DNA of 64,000 nucleotides from Corynebacterium sp. p3-SID1056 (GTDB lineage: Bacteria; Actinomycetota; Actinomycetes; Mycobacteriales; Mycobacteriaceae), in contig NZ_JALXXL010000007.1 in assembly GCF_025152525.1 (NCBI RefSeq), forward strand, positions 71,204 to 135,203, written 5' to 3'. The notes below the pieces were generated by a model, which ran no database searches, was not told the DNA's origin, and saw nothing but the letters and a program-made list of their open reading frames with translations. This document shows positions 1-10,634 of the stretch, in pieces. The translations under genes were made by a program, and so were the position numbers. Position 1 is the first letter of the stretch. Each line of letters begins with the position of its first letter.

Positions 1-1
1 C

Positions 2-1063
2 GACGACCTGCCGGTGATCGTCTTCATCCACGGCGGGCGCTTCGAGGAAGGCAGCCACACGGACACCTTCAGTAACCCGGAAGGCTTTGCGCGCGCGGGG
101 TTTGTGCACGTGCGCGTTGGCTACCGGTTGAAGTTTCCCGGCATGTTGCCGCTGTCAGGCGACGCGCCGCACGAGTACCGGGCGGTGCAGGACTGCGCGA
201 CGGCGCTTTCCTGGATCCAGCGCAACATCGAGCCCTTCGGCGGCGACCCCACAAACGTGACGATCGTCGGCCACAGCGCCGGTGCCGACATCGCACTCTG
301 GCTCGCACGTCGCGACCATTACAAGGGCGAGTTCCGCCGCGCGGTCGTGGCCTCGCCCGTCTTCCCTCGCCGTAGCTTCGCCGCGCGCAAGTGGGCGGCG
401 CGCGGCGCGCTCGGCACACCGCTGCTGCGCGGCGAACTCAACGCGCTAGCTGCGCGCAACCCGAAGCGCATCGCTCGGGCCTACGGGCGCTTCCGCACTC
501 AGTACGCGACCGATATCGCGCTCGGCCCCTTCCCTCTTGAGGCGGGCGCGCTTGCTCGCGTCCCACTGGTTGTCACTTCCACCCGCGACGAATTCATACC
601 GATGGTCCGCGGACTTGACCGCGTGGGGATGGGCAAACCCGCAGCAACGCTTATGGCCCGGCACATGGGCGTGGCGAAAGGCCACACCCGTGCCTACCTC
701 GAGCGCGCGGCCGCGATGGATCCGCACGCTGTCGGCGGCCGGCTCATCTCCGATGCGTTGTGCCGACGCTGGGTCGACCAGATCGCCGAGGGCGCGCCCG
801 GCGAGCTGTGGCAGGCCGAGCTCTTGCCTACCGACACCCGCCCGGCGTACCACTCCAAGGAGCTCACGCCCGCCTTCAGTACCGGCACGAGGCTCAACGC
901 GTGGCTGACCCACTTCGCGCGCACTGGCGAGGCCGGCTGGCGCCCTTACGCAGAAGACAGGACGGTCATGCGCGTGCGCCTCGACGGCGCGGGCGCGGAA
1001 GAAGTCACCGATCCGCTCGGCTACGTACGTGGCGTGTTCGCGCCTGTGGCGCAAGAACACTAG
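2..1063 (+). CDS. Type B carboxylesterase family protein, 5' end cut by the window
   Basis: An alpha/beta hydrolase of the carboxylesterase type B family, which cleaves carboxylic esters. The frame is already open at base 2, and the first visible residues (DDLPVIVFIHGG) are the oxyanion-hole strand that normally lies about 100 residues into such enzymes, so the true start is upstream of the window. The catalytic serine is in FGGDPTNVTIVGHSAGA. The usual GESAG elbow reads GHSAG here. A late PAYHSKEL segment resembles the active-site histidine region. No signal peptide can be judged. The stop overlaps the convergent idi gene by four bases. The family is clear; the substrate is unknown. Confidence 0.85.
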   Translation, partial: DDLPVIVFIHGGRFEEGSHTDTFSNPEGFARAGFVHVRVGYRLKFPGMLPLSGDAPHEYRAVQDCATALSWIQRNIEPFGGDPTNVTIVGHSAGADIALWLARRDHYKGEFRRAVVASPVFPRRSFAARKWAARGALGTPLLRGELNALAARNPKRIARAYGRFRTQYATDIALGPFPLEAGALARVPLVVTSTRDEFIPMVRGLDRVGMGKPAATLMARHMGVAKGHTRAYLERAAAMDPHAVGGRLISDALCRRWVDQIAEGAPGELWQAELLPTDTRPAYHSKELTPAFSTGTRLNAWLTHFARTGEAGWRPYAEDRTVMRVRLDGAGAEEVTDPLGYVRGVFAPVAQEH

Positions 1064-1593
1064 AGCGCGCGGCGCAGCCGCTCGTCGGCCAGCTCTTCCA
1101 CCAGCCACGGCGAGAACGCGAACGGCGTCGCCTCCGCAGCGCTGATCACATCGCGCGGGTCTGCCCACACCCAGGAGTCCACCTCTTCGGGGTTCGGCGC
1201 GAGCTCCACGCCCGGTACCATCCGCGCGGTAAAGACCGGGCAGACCTCGTTTTCCACCACGCCGGAGGAATCCACCGCGCGGTAACGGAAGTCGGGCAGC
1301 ACCTCGGTGACCGCGTCGATGTCGGGCATGCCGAGTTCTTCTGCGGCGCGGCGGCGCACCGCGTCCGCGGTCGCCTCGCCCGGGGCGGGGTGGCCGCAGA
1401 ACGAGTTCGTCCACACGCCCGGCCAGGTCAGCTTGCCCAGCGCGCGGCGCGTGAGCAGCAGGCGGCCGTTTTCGTCGAGTAGCCAGCAGGAAAACGCGAG
1501 GTGCAGCGGCGTCGAGTCGGTGTGCACTTCGGCTTTATCGGCGGCGCCGATGGGGTGCCCCGTGGCGTCGATAAGCACTACTTGCTCTCGCAT
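1060..1593 (-). CDS. idi: Isopentenyl-diphosphate delta-isomerase, type 1
   Basis: Cytosolic Nudix-fold enzyme that interconverts isopentenyl and dimethylallyl diphosphate in isoprenoid synthesis. The 177-residue length matches the bacterial type 1 enzyme. Catalytic Cys66 lies in TNSFCGHP and catalytic Glu116 in ENEVCPV, with the Nudix segment RRRAAEELG between them. The ATG overlaps the stop codon of the upstream lipoprotein gene by one base (TAATG), so the two are probably translated in succession. Residues 7-10 (LIDA) are encoded by a copy of the repeated 12-mer described under findings. Idi also lies near aecD and treS in Corynebacterium glutamicum. Confidence 0.96.
   Translation of the reverse strand: MREQVVLIDATGHPIGAADKAEVHTDSTPLHLAFSCWLLDENGRLLLTRRALGKLTWPGVWTNSFCGHPAPGEATADAVRRRAAEELGMPDIDAVTEVLPDFRYRAVDSSGVVENEVCPVFTARMVPGVELAPNPEEVDSWVWADPRDVISAAEATPFAFSPWLVEELADERLRRAL
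1565..1576 (+). repeat. Copy 1 of GCGTCGATAAGC 12-mer
   Basis: Exact copy on the plus strand, inside the minus-strand idi gene, where its complement encodes Leu-Ile-Asp-Ala using CTT for leucine. Confidence 0.8.
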
Positions 1594-2138
1594 TAATTAT
1601 TCAGATTCCCTTTAAACGTCACGTTGCCGATGGTGAATTCCGCGTCCCACAGGTTGCCCGTGGACACGTCGAAGGCGTACTTCGCGTTCGTGGTCGCGCC
1701 CGGGCCAAGCGGCAGGTCAACGCCGATGATGTCGACGTCGGCGTTTTCCGCGCTCTTCGGATCGGCCGTCTGCATCGAGGACCCGCCCGCGTTGTAGCGC
1801 AGCTGCGGGGTAAGGGTGTCGGCCGGCATCGGCACGTCGCTCTCGTTGGTCACCGCCACCACTACGACCGTGCCGCCGTTGGGCTCGTAGCTTGTGCCCT
1901 GCCATTTGTACGACAGGTCCATTGCCGGGTCCTCGACGCGGTCGCCGTTGAGCTTGTCGGTGACCACAGGGTCGACCTCCTCCGCCTTGAACTCGGGCGC
2001 GGGCGCGCCGGTCGGCGTGGTGATCTCGATTTCCTCTTCTTGGGATTCCACGCTCTCCTTGCCGCTGACGCACCCGGACAGCGCAAACACGGAGCTGGCG
2101 GTCAGAAGCACGGCAATAAACTGCGAACGGTGTGACAT
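1593..2138 (-). CDS. Putative secreted lipoprotein
   Basis: A 181-residue protein of unknown function. The N-terminus is a lipoprotein signal peptide: charged start, hydrophobic core and the lipobox LSGC, with Cys23 as the predicted acylated residue. An acidic linker (ESQEEEIEI) follows, then a predicted beta-rich domain from about residue 70. Its sequence, with VVVVAVTNESDVPMPADTL, resembles the DUF4352/DUF5067 type of extracellular immunoglobulin-like domain; that resemblance is judged by eye. The gene directly precedes idi on the same strand, and nothing in it suggests an isoprenoid role. It is divergent from the ABC transporter gene across 79 bases. Confidence 0.8.
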   Translation of the reverse strand: MSHRSQFIAVLLTASSVFALSGCVSGKESVESQEEEIEITTPTGAPAPEFKAEEVDPVVTDKLNGDRVEDPAMDLSYKWQGTSYEPNGGTVVVVAVTNESDVPMPADTLTPQLRYNAGGSSMQTADPKSAENADVDIIGVDLPLGPGATTNAKYAFDVSTGNLWDAEFTIGNVTFKGNLNN

Positions 2139-2202
2139 ACACGCCTCTTTTTACTCGTTGTGGCAGTGGACGTTTCGATTCTTCCTTACTGTACAGCCCG
2201 AG

Positions 2203-2208
2203 TACCCT
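2203..2208 (+). promoter_or_regulatory. Probable -10 box of the ABC exporter gene
   Basis: TACCCT fits the actinobacterial TANNNT -10 pattern and ends nine bases before the ATG at 2218, so the transcript may be leaderless. No clear -35 box is seen. Confidence 0.4.
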
Positions 2209-2217
2209 AGCCAAACT

Positions 2218-4092
2218 ATGCAGTCTTTATTGCGTGTCCTACGCAGCGCGTCTGCGCTGTGGCCGTACTACGTGGCCGTGGTCATTATCTCCTCCGGCGT
2301 TGCGGCACTGGGGCTGGTCTCGCCGTTTTTGATCCGGGAGGCAACCGACACCATCGTCGGCTACGTTGGCGACGGTACCGGGCCAGCGCCCACCCGCACC
2401 ATCATCTGGCTGGCGCTGGCACTTTTTGCCGCCGAGTCGGCCGCCGCGCTGTTGCGCAACGTCTCCGGTTACTTGGGCGATGTGATGGTGGCACGGATCC
2501 GGCAGATTATGTCCACGCGCTACTTTGCCAAGCTCTTGTCGCTGCCGCAGCGCTACTTCGATACGCAGATCACCGGCACGATCATTGCGCGCCTGGACCG
2601 CTCGATTGCCAATGTCACGCAGTTCATCCAGTCTTTCGCCAACAACTTTCTGCCGATGTTGCTGCAGGTCGCGGCAATTTTGGCCATCACTGCCTACTAT
2701 TACTGGCCGCTGACGGTCCTGCTCGCGCTGCTCTTCCCGCTCTACATGTGGCTCACCGCGCTGACCTCAAAGCGATGGCAGCGCTACGAGAAGGACAAGA
2801 ACGCCAACGTAGACGAGGCCAACGGCCGCTTCGCCGAGGTCGTCGGCCAGGTCAAGGTGACCAAGTCGTATGTTGCCGAGGTGCGCGAGCTGGACAAGTT
2901 CGGACACCACTACCACGAAACGGTGGCGCTGACGAAGCCGCAGTCGCGCTGGTGGCACAGCATGGATACGGCGCGCGGGATCGCCATGACCGCGATCTTT
3001 TTGGGCATCTACCTCATCTTGTTCTTGCGCACACTCAGCGGCCATTTCTCTATTGGCGAGATGGTCATGCTCATCCAGATGGTCACGATGGCGCGGCAAC
3101 CTGCACAGATGATGAGCTGGATCGTCGATGCCGCGCAGCGCGCCATCGCGGGCTCGCGCGACTACTTCAAGGTGATGGACGAAGACTGCGAGCCGACCGC
3201 GAACAGGCAGCTCGTCGCCGCCACGCAGTCCACGGACGTGCCGGCGCTCCGCGACACCGCGCACCACCCCCTGCCCGTGCGCGAACCGGTACTCGCCTTC
3301 GATGACGTGTCCTTCGCGTACACGCCCGGCGAGCCCGTCCTGCGGGGGCTGAGCTTCTCCGCGCGCGAGGGCGAAAAGATCGCGCTCGTCGGCGAATCCG
3401 GGGGTGGCAAGTCCACCATCGTCAATCTGCTCTTAGGCCTCTATCCGCTTGTCGACGGCACGCTGACCATCTGCGGCCGCAACCTCGCAGACCTCAGCGT
3501 GGAGGAACTGCGCGCGTCCACCGGCGTCGTCTTCCAGGAACCCGCCCTGTTTTCCGGCACCGTGCACGAAAACATCGCCTACGGCAAACCGAACGCCACG
3601 CGCGAGGAAGTCATCGACGTGGCCAAGCGCGCCAGTGCCCACGACTTCATCATGCGTTTCAAGGACGGCTACGACACCGTCATCGGTGAGCGCGGCCTGC
3701 GGCTGTCCGGCGGGCAGCGCCAGCGCGTGGCCGTGGCCCGCGCGATGCTCAAAGACGCCCCCATCCTTATCCTCGACGAGGCGACCTCCGCGCTGGACAC
3801 GAAGGCGGAGCGCGCCGTGCAGGCGGGCCTCGACGAGTTGATGAAGGACCGCACCACCATCATGATCGCCCACCGCCTGTCCACGATCGCCGACGTGGAC
3901 ACGATCATCACCCTGGATCACGGCCGCATCGACGAGATCGGCCCGCCAGCCGAGCTCGCGGTCTCGGGCGGTATTTATTCAGAGCTGCTTGCGCTCACCG
4001 CCTCGTCCTCGGCCGCGGACCGGGCGCGCCTGAAATCCTTTGGGTTCCAGCTCGACGAGGCCGCGGACGAGGACGAGGAAGAGGACGCGTAG
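2218..4092 (+). CDS. ABC transporter, fused membrane and ATPase domains
   Basis: Half-transporter of 624 residues, acting as a homo- or heterodimer to move an unknown substrate out of the cell. The N-terminal half (about residues 10-310) has the hydrophobic segments of an ABC exporter membrane domain. The nucleotide-binding domain has Walker A GESGGGKST (from residue 392), signature LSGGQ (from residue 496) and Walker B LILDEATSALD (near residue 520). A longer open frame runs upstream to 1894, but the hydrophobic domain begins at this ATG, which lies just behind a -10-like box. The C-terminal tail is strongly acidic (DEAADEDEEEDA). The partner gene, if any, is not adjacent. Confidence 0.93.
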   Translation: MQSLLRVLRSASALWPYYVAVVIISSGVAALGLVSPFLIREATDTIVGYVGDGTGPAPTRTIIWLALALFAAESAAALLRNVSGYLGDVMVARIRQIMSTRYFAKLLSLPQRYFDTQITGTIIARLDRSIANVTQFIQSFANNFLPMLLQVAAILAITAYYYWPLTVLLALLFPLYMWLTALTSKRWQRYEKDKNANVDEANGRFAEVVGQVKVTKSYVAEVRELDKFGHHYHETVALTKPQSRWWHSMDTARGIAMTAIFLGIYLILFLRTLSGHFSIGEMVMLIQMVTMARQPAQMMSWIVDAAQRAIAGSRDYFKVMDEDCEPTANRQLVAATQSTDVPALRDTAHHPLPVREPVLAFDDVSFAYTPGEPVLRGLSFSAREGEKIALVGESGGGKSTIVNLLLGLYPLVDGTLTICGRNLADLSVEELRASTGVVFQEPALFSGTVHENIAYGKPNATREEVIDVAKRASAHDFIMRFKDGYDTVIGERGLRLSGGQRQRVAVARAMLKDAPILILDEATSALDTKAERAVQAGLDELMKDRTTIMIAHRLSTIADVDTIITLDHGRIDEIGPPAELAVSGGIYSELLALTASSSAADRARLKSFGFQLDEAADEDEEEDA

Positions 4093-4130
4093 CCCGCGGG
4101 CGTGAATGTAGCGCTGGGGTGGTGAGGCGG

Positions 4131-4142
4131 GCGTCGATAAGC
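4131..4142 (+). repeat. Copy 2 of GCGTCGATAAGC 12-mer, intergenic
   Basis: Exact copy in the 58-base gap before aecD. Its TAAGCT end could serve as a -10 box, because the aecD ATG follows eight bases after the motif. GGGCCC comes directly before that ATG. Confidence 0.8.
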
Positions 4143-4150
4143 TTGGGCCC

Positions 4151-5272
4151 ATGGATTTTCCCGAGCTTGCACAACTCCGCGCACGCGGAACCCGCAAATG
4201 GACCCAGTACGACGACGATGTGCTGCCGCTGTTCGTGGCGGAAAGCGACTTCACCACCGCCGAGCCGGTGCGAGCCGCCATCGCGGACGCGGTCGAGCGC
4301 GAAATGTTCGGCTACACGCCAGCGCCGCAGGCACAGCAGCTGCCGGAGCTTGTCGCCGACTTTTATGGCGCGCGCTACGGCTGGCGGCCGGACCCAGCGC
4401 GCATCTTTCCCATCCCGGACGTGGTGCGCGGCGTGCTGCTGGCGATCCAATACTTCACCCAAGGCCCAGTCATCGTGCCGGTGCCGGCCTACCACCCCTT
4501 CCTTGAGGTGGCTGAGACCGCCGGGCGCGAACGCATCAACGTGGCCGCGGTACCGGGGCTGGACGTAGACGAGCTGGAGGCGGCGTTTGCGCGCGGCGCG
4601 GGCTCGCTCATTTTGACCAACCCCTACAACCCCGGCGGCTGGACGTTTGACGCCGAGCGCCTCGACGAGATCTGCGCGCTGGCCAGGCGCCACGGCGCGC
4701 GTGTGATTGTCGACGAGATCCACGCCCCGCTGGTGTACGACGGTGCCCACACGTGTGCGGCCGCGAACAACCCGGATGTGTGCATCACTATTACCGCCGC
4801 CTCCAAGGCGTGGAACGTGGCGGGACTCAAGTGCGCGCAGCTGATCTTTTCCAACGATGAGGACGTGAAGACCTGGCAGGGGTTGAGCGGCGTGGCCAAG
4901 GACGGCACGGGCACGCTCGGCATTGTCGCTGCCGAGGCCTGCTACCGCGACGGCGTCGACTTCCTCGATAAGGAGGTAGCGCAGCTGCGCGAAAACCGAG
5001 ATTGGCTCGCGGAGGTTCTGCCGCAAAAGATCCCCGGCATCGAGGTCAACCTTCCGCAAGCGACCTACCTGATGTTTTTGGATTTCCGCAACACCAGGCT
5101 CACCACAGAAAAGCCGGCCACGTGGCTGCGCACGCACGCGAAGGTAGCCATGAACGAGGGGGTGAGTTTCGGCCCCGGCGGCGAGCACAAGGCGCGGCTG
5201 AACTTCGCTACCAGCCCGGAGATCCTTGAGGAGGCCGTCGACCGCATGGCGGAGGCGATTCGCCTACTGTAG
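4151..5272 (+). CDS. aecD: PLP-dependent C-S lyase, MalY/PatB type (cystathionine beta-lyase)
   Basis: A cytosolic fold-type I PLP enzyme of 373 residues, expected to cleave cystathionine to homocysteine, pyruvate and ammonia and to act on related thioethers. The N-terminus ([21 protein letters not shown], residues 11-31 region) is typical of the MalY/PatB family. The Schiff-base lysine is Lys219 in [11 protein letters not shown]. The substrate-binding NPYNPGG and VDEIHAPL segments are present. In C. glutamicum aecD sits directly before brnQ; here treS and a maltokinase gene lie between them. treS begins six bases after this stop. The symbol is by homology; the substrate is not proved by sequence. 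Confidence 0.88.
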   Translation: MDFPELAQLRARGTRKWTQYDDDVLPLFVAESDFTTAEPVRAAIADAVEREMFGYTPAPQAQQLPELVADFYGARYGWRPDPARIFPIPDVVRGVLLAIQYFTQGPVIVPVPAYHPFLEVAETAGRERINVAAVPGLDVDELEAAFARGAGSLILTNPYNPGGWTFDAERLDEICALARRHGARVIVDEIHAPLVYDGAHTCAAANNPDVCITITAASKAWNVAGLKCAQLIFSNDEDVKTWQGLSGVAKDGTGTLGIVAAEACYRDGVDFLDKEVAQLRENRDWLAEVLPQKIPGIEVNLPQATYLMFLDFRNTRLTTEKPATWLRTHAKVAMNEGVSFGPGGEHKARLNFATSPEILEEAVDRMAEAIRLL

Positions 5273-5278
5273 GAGGGC

Positions 5279-7000
<1,722 letters not shown>

Positions 7001-7014
7001 CCGTCGCGGCCCGT

Positions 7015-7020
7015 AGGCTG
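7015..7020 (+). promoter_or_regulatory. Possible -10 box for a leaderless maltokinase mRNA
   Basis: TAGGCT lies five bases before the maltokinase ATG at 7026, a typical actinobacterial leaderless spacing. No -35 box is evident, so this is only a candidate. Confidence 0.3.
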
Positions 7021-7025
7021 GGGGC

Positions 7026-8114
7026 ATGTTTGATATTGCCTCCCAGCGTTTCTACGGTGCCAAGTCCGAACCTGTCGACGCCATCGACGTCGCCGCGTCC
7101 CACCCCGTCGAGGACGCGCAGTGGCAGCTTCTCGACGTCACCCACGGCGACACGACCGACACCTACCAAGTGCTGCTCGGCGGCGCGGACCTCGACGCCG
7201 ACGTCTTGCACACCGACGCCGGCGCCACCGCCTACCTCGCTGCCCTGCCCCAGCTTGGCCAGGTGCACGGCGAGCTGCGTACCGGTGCGGCTACCCCTTT
7301 GGGGGCGGAGCAATCCAACACCTCACTGGTCGTCGGCGACACCATCGTGAAAGTCTTCCGCCGCCTCGAGGACGGGCTGAACCCGGATGTGGAGCTGCTC
7401 AGCCGGATCGGTGACTGCCCGAACGTCGCCGTGGTCAACGCGTACGTCACCCGCGGCGAGCAGACGCTGGCGATGCAGCAGCAGTTGATTTCTGGCGGCG
7501 TCGACGGTTTCGAGCTGGCCACCGGCGGGGCGCTCGATCCGGCGGAGTTCGGCGCGCTCGGCGAGGCAATGCGCACCGTCCACGACGCGCTGGCCCAGGA
7601 GTTCGGCGTCGAGCACGTTGACGCGGCACGCGTCGCGCAGCGCCTGGCCGCAAACTTCGACGAGTACGTGCGCCGCGCCCCGGTGCTTGCCGACGTCGCC
7701 CCGCGCGTTGCACAGCTCTACGCAGCGCTGGATGCGTCCGGCAGCGTGCCGGTGCAGCGCGTCCACGGGGACCTGCACCTAGGCCAGACGCTGAAAACGC
7801 CCGAGCGCTGGTACCTCATCGACTTCGAGGGCGAGCCGGCGCGCTCGCTTGCACAGCGCCGCCGCCTGGATCACCGGCTGCGCGATGTCGCCGGCATGGT
7901 CCGCTCGCTCGGCTACGCGCGGGCGGTCGGCGGGTTCGCGCCCGAGTGGGAACAGGCGTGCACGGAGACGTTACTTGCCGGCTACGGCGCGAAGCACGAC
8001 GCGTTGCTCGCCGCCTACATCGTGGATAAGGCGGCGTACGAGGTGGTCTACGAGGCGAACAACCGCCCCGACTGGGTGGACATTCCGATGCAGGCGATTG
8101 CGCAACTGGTGTAG
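7026..8114 (+). CDS. mak: Maltokinase
   Basis: ATP-dependent kinase of 362 residues with an aminoglycoside-phosphotransferase-like fold, expected to make maltose 1-phosphate from maltose. The catalytic loop is HGDLHLGQT with Asp249, and the metal-binding motif is IDFEGEP with Asp266. The N-terminal cap domain (residues 1 to about 90) is a small beta-rich region, as in mycobacterial Mak/Pep2. In some actinobacteria the enzyme is fused to TreS; here it is a separate gene behind treS. At about 360 residues it is shorter than mycobacterial Mak. Other glucan-pathway genes (glgE, glgB) are not in the window. Confidence 0.9.
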   Translation: MFDIASQRFYGAKSEPVDAIDVAASHPVEDAQWQLLDVTHGDTTDTYQVLLGGADLDADVLHTDAGATAYLAALPQLGQVHGELRTGAATPLGAEQSNTSLVVGDTIVKVFRRLEDGLNPDVELLSRIGDCPNVAVVNAYVTRGEQTLAMQQQLISGGVDGFELATGGALDPAEFGALGEAMRTVHDALAQEFGVEHVDAARVAQRLAANFDEYVRRAPVLADVAPRVAQLYAALDASGSVPVQRVHGDLHLGQTLKTPERWYLIDFEGEPARSLAQRRRLDHRLRDVAGMVRSLGYARAVGGFAPEWEQACTETLLAGYGAKHDALLAAYIVDKAAYEVVYEANNRPDWVDIPMQAIAQLV

Positions 8115-8137
8115 GAGGGGCCGTGAGCGTGGGAGTG

Positions 8138-8149
8138 GCGTCGGTAAGC
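8138..8149 (+). repeat. GCGTCGGTAAGC variant of the 12-mer, intergenic
   Basis: G-for-A variant in the gap between the maltokinase gene and brnQ, followed at once by GGGGCCC. The rest of the gap (8150-8243) holds a small inverted repeat, TTTCCC at 8160-8165 with GGGAAA at 8173-8178, and a good ribosome site (AAGGAAGG) before brnQ. Confidence 0.65.
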
Positions 8150-8243
8150 GGGGCCCAATTTTCCCACTAGGCGGGAAAGGTTTCCAAAAAATGGGATTGG
8201 CAGGGTACGCTTAAGCAAACCGATACTTACAAGGAAGGTTCCA

Positions 8244-9629
8244 ATGAGCTCCACAGCAACGCCCACCGCCAGCGGCGGGCACACGAAAACGATCGTCATC
8301 ACGGCGCTCGCCCTGTTTTCCATGTTCTTCGGCGCGGGCAACCTGATTTTCCCGCCGATGCTCGCGGTGCAGGCAGGCGACAACTTCTGGCCCGCCATCC
8401 TCGGGTTTTTGGGCACCGGCGCACTCCTGCCGGTCCTCGCCGTGATCGCCATCGCCCTGTCAGGCGCCAACGTGCGCGACCTCGCGCAGCGCGCCGGCTC
8501 CATCTTCGGCGTGGTGTTCCCCGTGCTGGCATACCTGTCCATCGGCGCGTTCTACGCGCTGCCACGTACCGGCGCGGTCTCGATGGAGACCGCGATCACC
8601 CCGCTGTTCGGCTGGGAAGGTCTGTTTGCCTCCGGCGTGTTCAACGTCGTGTTCTTCGGCGTCGCGCTGGCGCTGGCCTGGAACCCCACGCGCATCATGG
8701 AGACCCTGGGCAAATTCCTCGTGCCCGCCCTGGTCATCCTGCTGGTCATCATGATCACCGTGGCCGCCTTCCAGTGGAGCGCTGCACCAGCCGCCCCCGC
8801 GGAGGCCTATGCCGACGGTCCGTTTACCTCCGGCCTGCTCGAGGGGTACCTGACCATGGACTCGATCGCCGCGCTCGCGTTTTCGATCGTCGTGATCACC
8901 ACCCTTCAGTTCAAGGGCTTCAGCGAAGGCAAGCAGATCGTCCGCGGCACCATCTGGGCCGGCGTCGGCGCGGGTGTCATGCTCGGCGCGATCTACCTCG
9001 GCCTGGGCACCATCGGTCGCGTCATCCCGAACCCGGGCCAGTACGACAACGGTGCCGCCCTGCTTGCCGACGCCTCCAACCTGACCATGGGCACCGCCGG
9101 CCAGGTCATCTTCGCGCTGATCGTGCTGCTCGCTTGCCTGACCACCGCCGTTGGCCTAATCACCGCGACCGCGGAATACTTCAGCTCCCAGTTCGCGGGC
9201 TCCTACTCCACCTGGGCCATCATCTTCACCATCACCTCCGCGGTCATCGCAACGCAGGGCCTCGACTTCGTCATGGCGATTGCGGCGCCGGTCATCGGCT
9301 TCCTCTACCCGCCAGCCATCGCGCTGATCCTGGTCACCCTGATCGAGCCCGCCTTTGCCAAGCGCACCCGTTTCACCTGGGCGTTCTTCCTGCCGATCTG
9401 GGTTGCTGTAATCTACTCCGCCATCGAGACCTTCGTGTCCCTGGGCTGGGCTGCCGACGCCCTGTCGCCGCTGATCACCTGGCTGCCGCTGCAGGCGGAC
9501 GGCCTGGGCTGGGTCGTCCCGGTCGCCATCACGTTTGCCATCGGCCTTGCCATCGACTGGGCCAACCCCAAGACCCCGATGGCCGTGGGCACCAATGAGA
9601 CCATCGACGGCGAGGTCGTTACCGCGTAG
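8244..9629 (+). CDS. brnQ: Branched-chain amino acid transport carrier (LIVCS family)
   Basis: Integral membrane symporter of 461 residues for uptake of isoleucine, leucine and valine, driven by sodium or protons. The family signature FSMFFGAGNLIFPP is near the N-terminus, in the first of about twelve hydrophobic helices. AAGGAAGGTTCC before the ATG is a clear ribosome site. The tail after the last helix is short and polar (NPKTPMAVGTNETIDGE). It is followed ten bases later by a luciferase-like monooxygenase gene, the same pair of neighbours as in C. glutamicum. Confidence 0.94.
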   Translation: MSSTATPTASGGHTKTIVITALALFSMFFGAGNLIFPPMLAVQAGDNFWPAILGFLGTGALLPVLAVIAIALSGANVRDLAQRAGSIFGVVFPVLAYLSIGAFYALPRTGAVSMETAITPLFGWEGLFASGVFNVVFFGVALALAWNPTRIMETLGKFLVPALVILLVIMITVAAFQWSAAPAAPAEAYADGPFTSGLLEGYLTMDSIAALAFSIVVITTLQFKGFSEGKQIVRGTIWAGVGAGVMLGAIYLGLGTIGRVIPNPGQYDNGAALLADASNLTMGTAGQVIFALIVLLACLTTAVGLITATAEYFSSQFAGSYSTWAIIFTITSAVIATQGLDFVMAIAAPVIGFLYPPAIALILVTLIEPAFAKRTRFTWAFFLPIWVAVIYSAIETFVSLGWAADALSPLITWLPLQADGLGWVVPVAITFAIGLAIDWANPKTPMAVGTNETIDGEVVTA

Positions 9630-9638
9630 TGTGGGGGC

Positions 9639-10625
9639 ATGCATAGCCCGCTGTCGCTCATTGATTTTTGTACCCGATACCCCGACGAAACCGTCAGCGA
9701 ATCCCTGGAACGTTCCGTGGCTTTCGCACAGAAGGCGGAATCGTTGGGGTATTCGCGTATCTGGTATTCCGAGCACCACAACATGGGCTCGATTGTCTCC
9801 TCTACTCCGGCCGTGCTCATCGCGCACATTGGCGCGAAGACGAACACTATCCGGCTTGGCTCCGGCGGCGTGATGTTGCCCAACCACGCGCCCTATGTCA
9901 TCGCCGAGCAGTTCGGCATGCTCGAGGAGCTCTACCCCGGCCGAATCGTCCTCGGCCTGGGACGCGCGCCCGGCACCGACCAGCAAACGCTCGGCCGGGC
10001 GCTGCGCCGCGACCCCCGCGCGGCCGAGAACTTCCCGCAGGACGTCGTGGAGCTTCAGGCTTGGCTGTCCAACGAGTCGCCGCTGCCCGGGGTCACCGCG
10101 ATGCCCGGCTTTAACACCAATGTGCCGCTGATTATCCTCGGCTCTTCCATGTTTGGTGCCTCGCTCGCCGCCAAGCTCGGCCTGCCGTACGCGTTCGCCT
10201 CGCATTTCGCCCCGCAGCACCTGGAGCAGGCCACCGCCTACTACCGCGAGCACTACGAGCCCTCCGACCGCTACCCCGAGCCCTACTGCGTCGCCGCCGT
10301 CAACGTCACCGCCGCGGACACTGCAGAAGACGCCGAGCGGCAAACGGCGCTGGTGCACCGCAACCGCGTGCGCGCCATGCTTGGCAGGAGGGGCCAGGTG
10401 CTTGACGACGAGCAACTCGACGCCGTTGTCAACTCCTTCCAGGGGCGCCAAATCATCGACATGCTTCGCTACACCGCCAAGGGGACCGGCGAGCAGGTGC
10501 GCGAATACCTCGAGTGGTTCAAGGACCATGCCGGCGCCGACGAGCTGATGATCTCGCTGCAGGCTCCCAGCCACGAGGAAGTGCTGGCCTCCATGGACAT
10601 CCTGGCGGAGCACTGGAACAACTAA
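9639..10625 (+). CDS. LLM-class flavin-dependent oxidoreductase (luciferase-like)
   Basis: A 328-residue cytosolic protein with the bacterial luciferase TIM-barrel fold, expected to use reduced FMN (or F420) to oxidise an unknown substrate. Family features are PLSLIDF at the start, RIWYSEHHNMGSI near residue 40, LGSGGVMLPNHAPYVIAEQFGMLEEL and PGRIVLGLGRAPGTD. It looks closest to the MsnO8-like subgroup. A TAGTGT hexamer spanning the brnQ stop lies six bases before the ATG, so it may have its own leaderless transcript as well as read-through. The role beside brnQ is not known. Confidence 0.88.
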   Translation: MHSPLSLIDFCTRYPDETVSESLERSVAFAQKAESLGYSRIWYSEHHNMGSIVSSTPAVLIAHIGAKTNTIRLGSGGVMLPNHAPYVIAEQFGMLEELYPGRIVLGLGRAPGTDQQTLGRALRRDPRAAENFPQDVVELQAWLSNESPLPGVTAMPGFNTNVPLIILGSSMFGASLAAKLGLPYAFASHFAPQHLEQATAYYREHYEPSDRYPEPYCVAAVNVTAADTAEDAERQTALVHRNRVRAMLGRRGQVLDDEQLDAVVNSFQGRQIIDMLRYTAKGTGEQVREYLEWFKDHAGADELMISLQAPSHEEVLASMDILAEHWNN

Positions 10626-10634
10626 GCACCCACG

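Noticed and set aside
446..1414. Long open frame on the minus strand across the esterase and idi genes
   Set aside because: Arg/Gly-rich sequence with no domain. It is antisense to two clear genes, as expected in high-GC DNA.
2139..2217. A second promoter for the lipoprotein gene in the divergent gap
   Set aside because: No hexamer pair with acceptable spacing could be seen on the minus strand.
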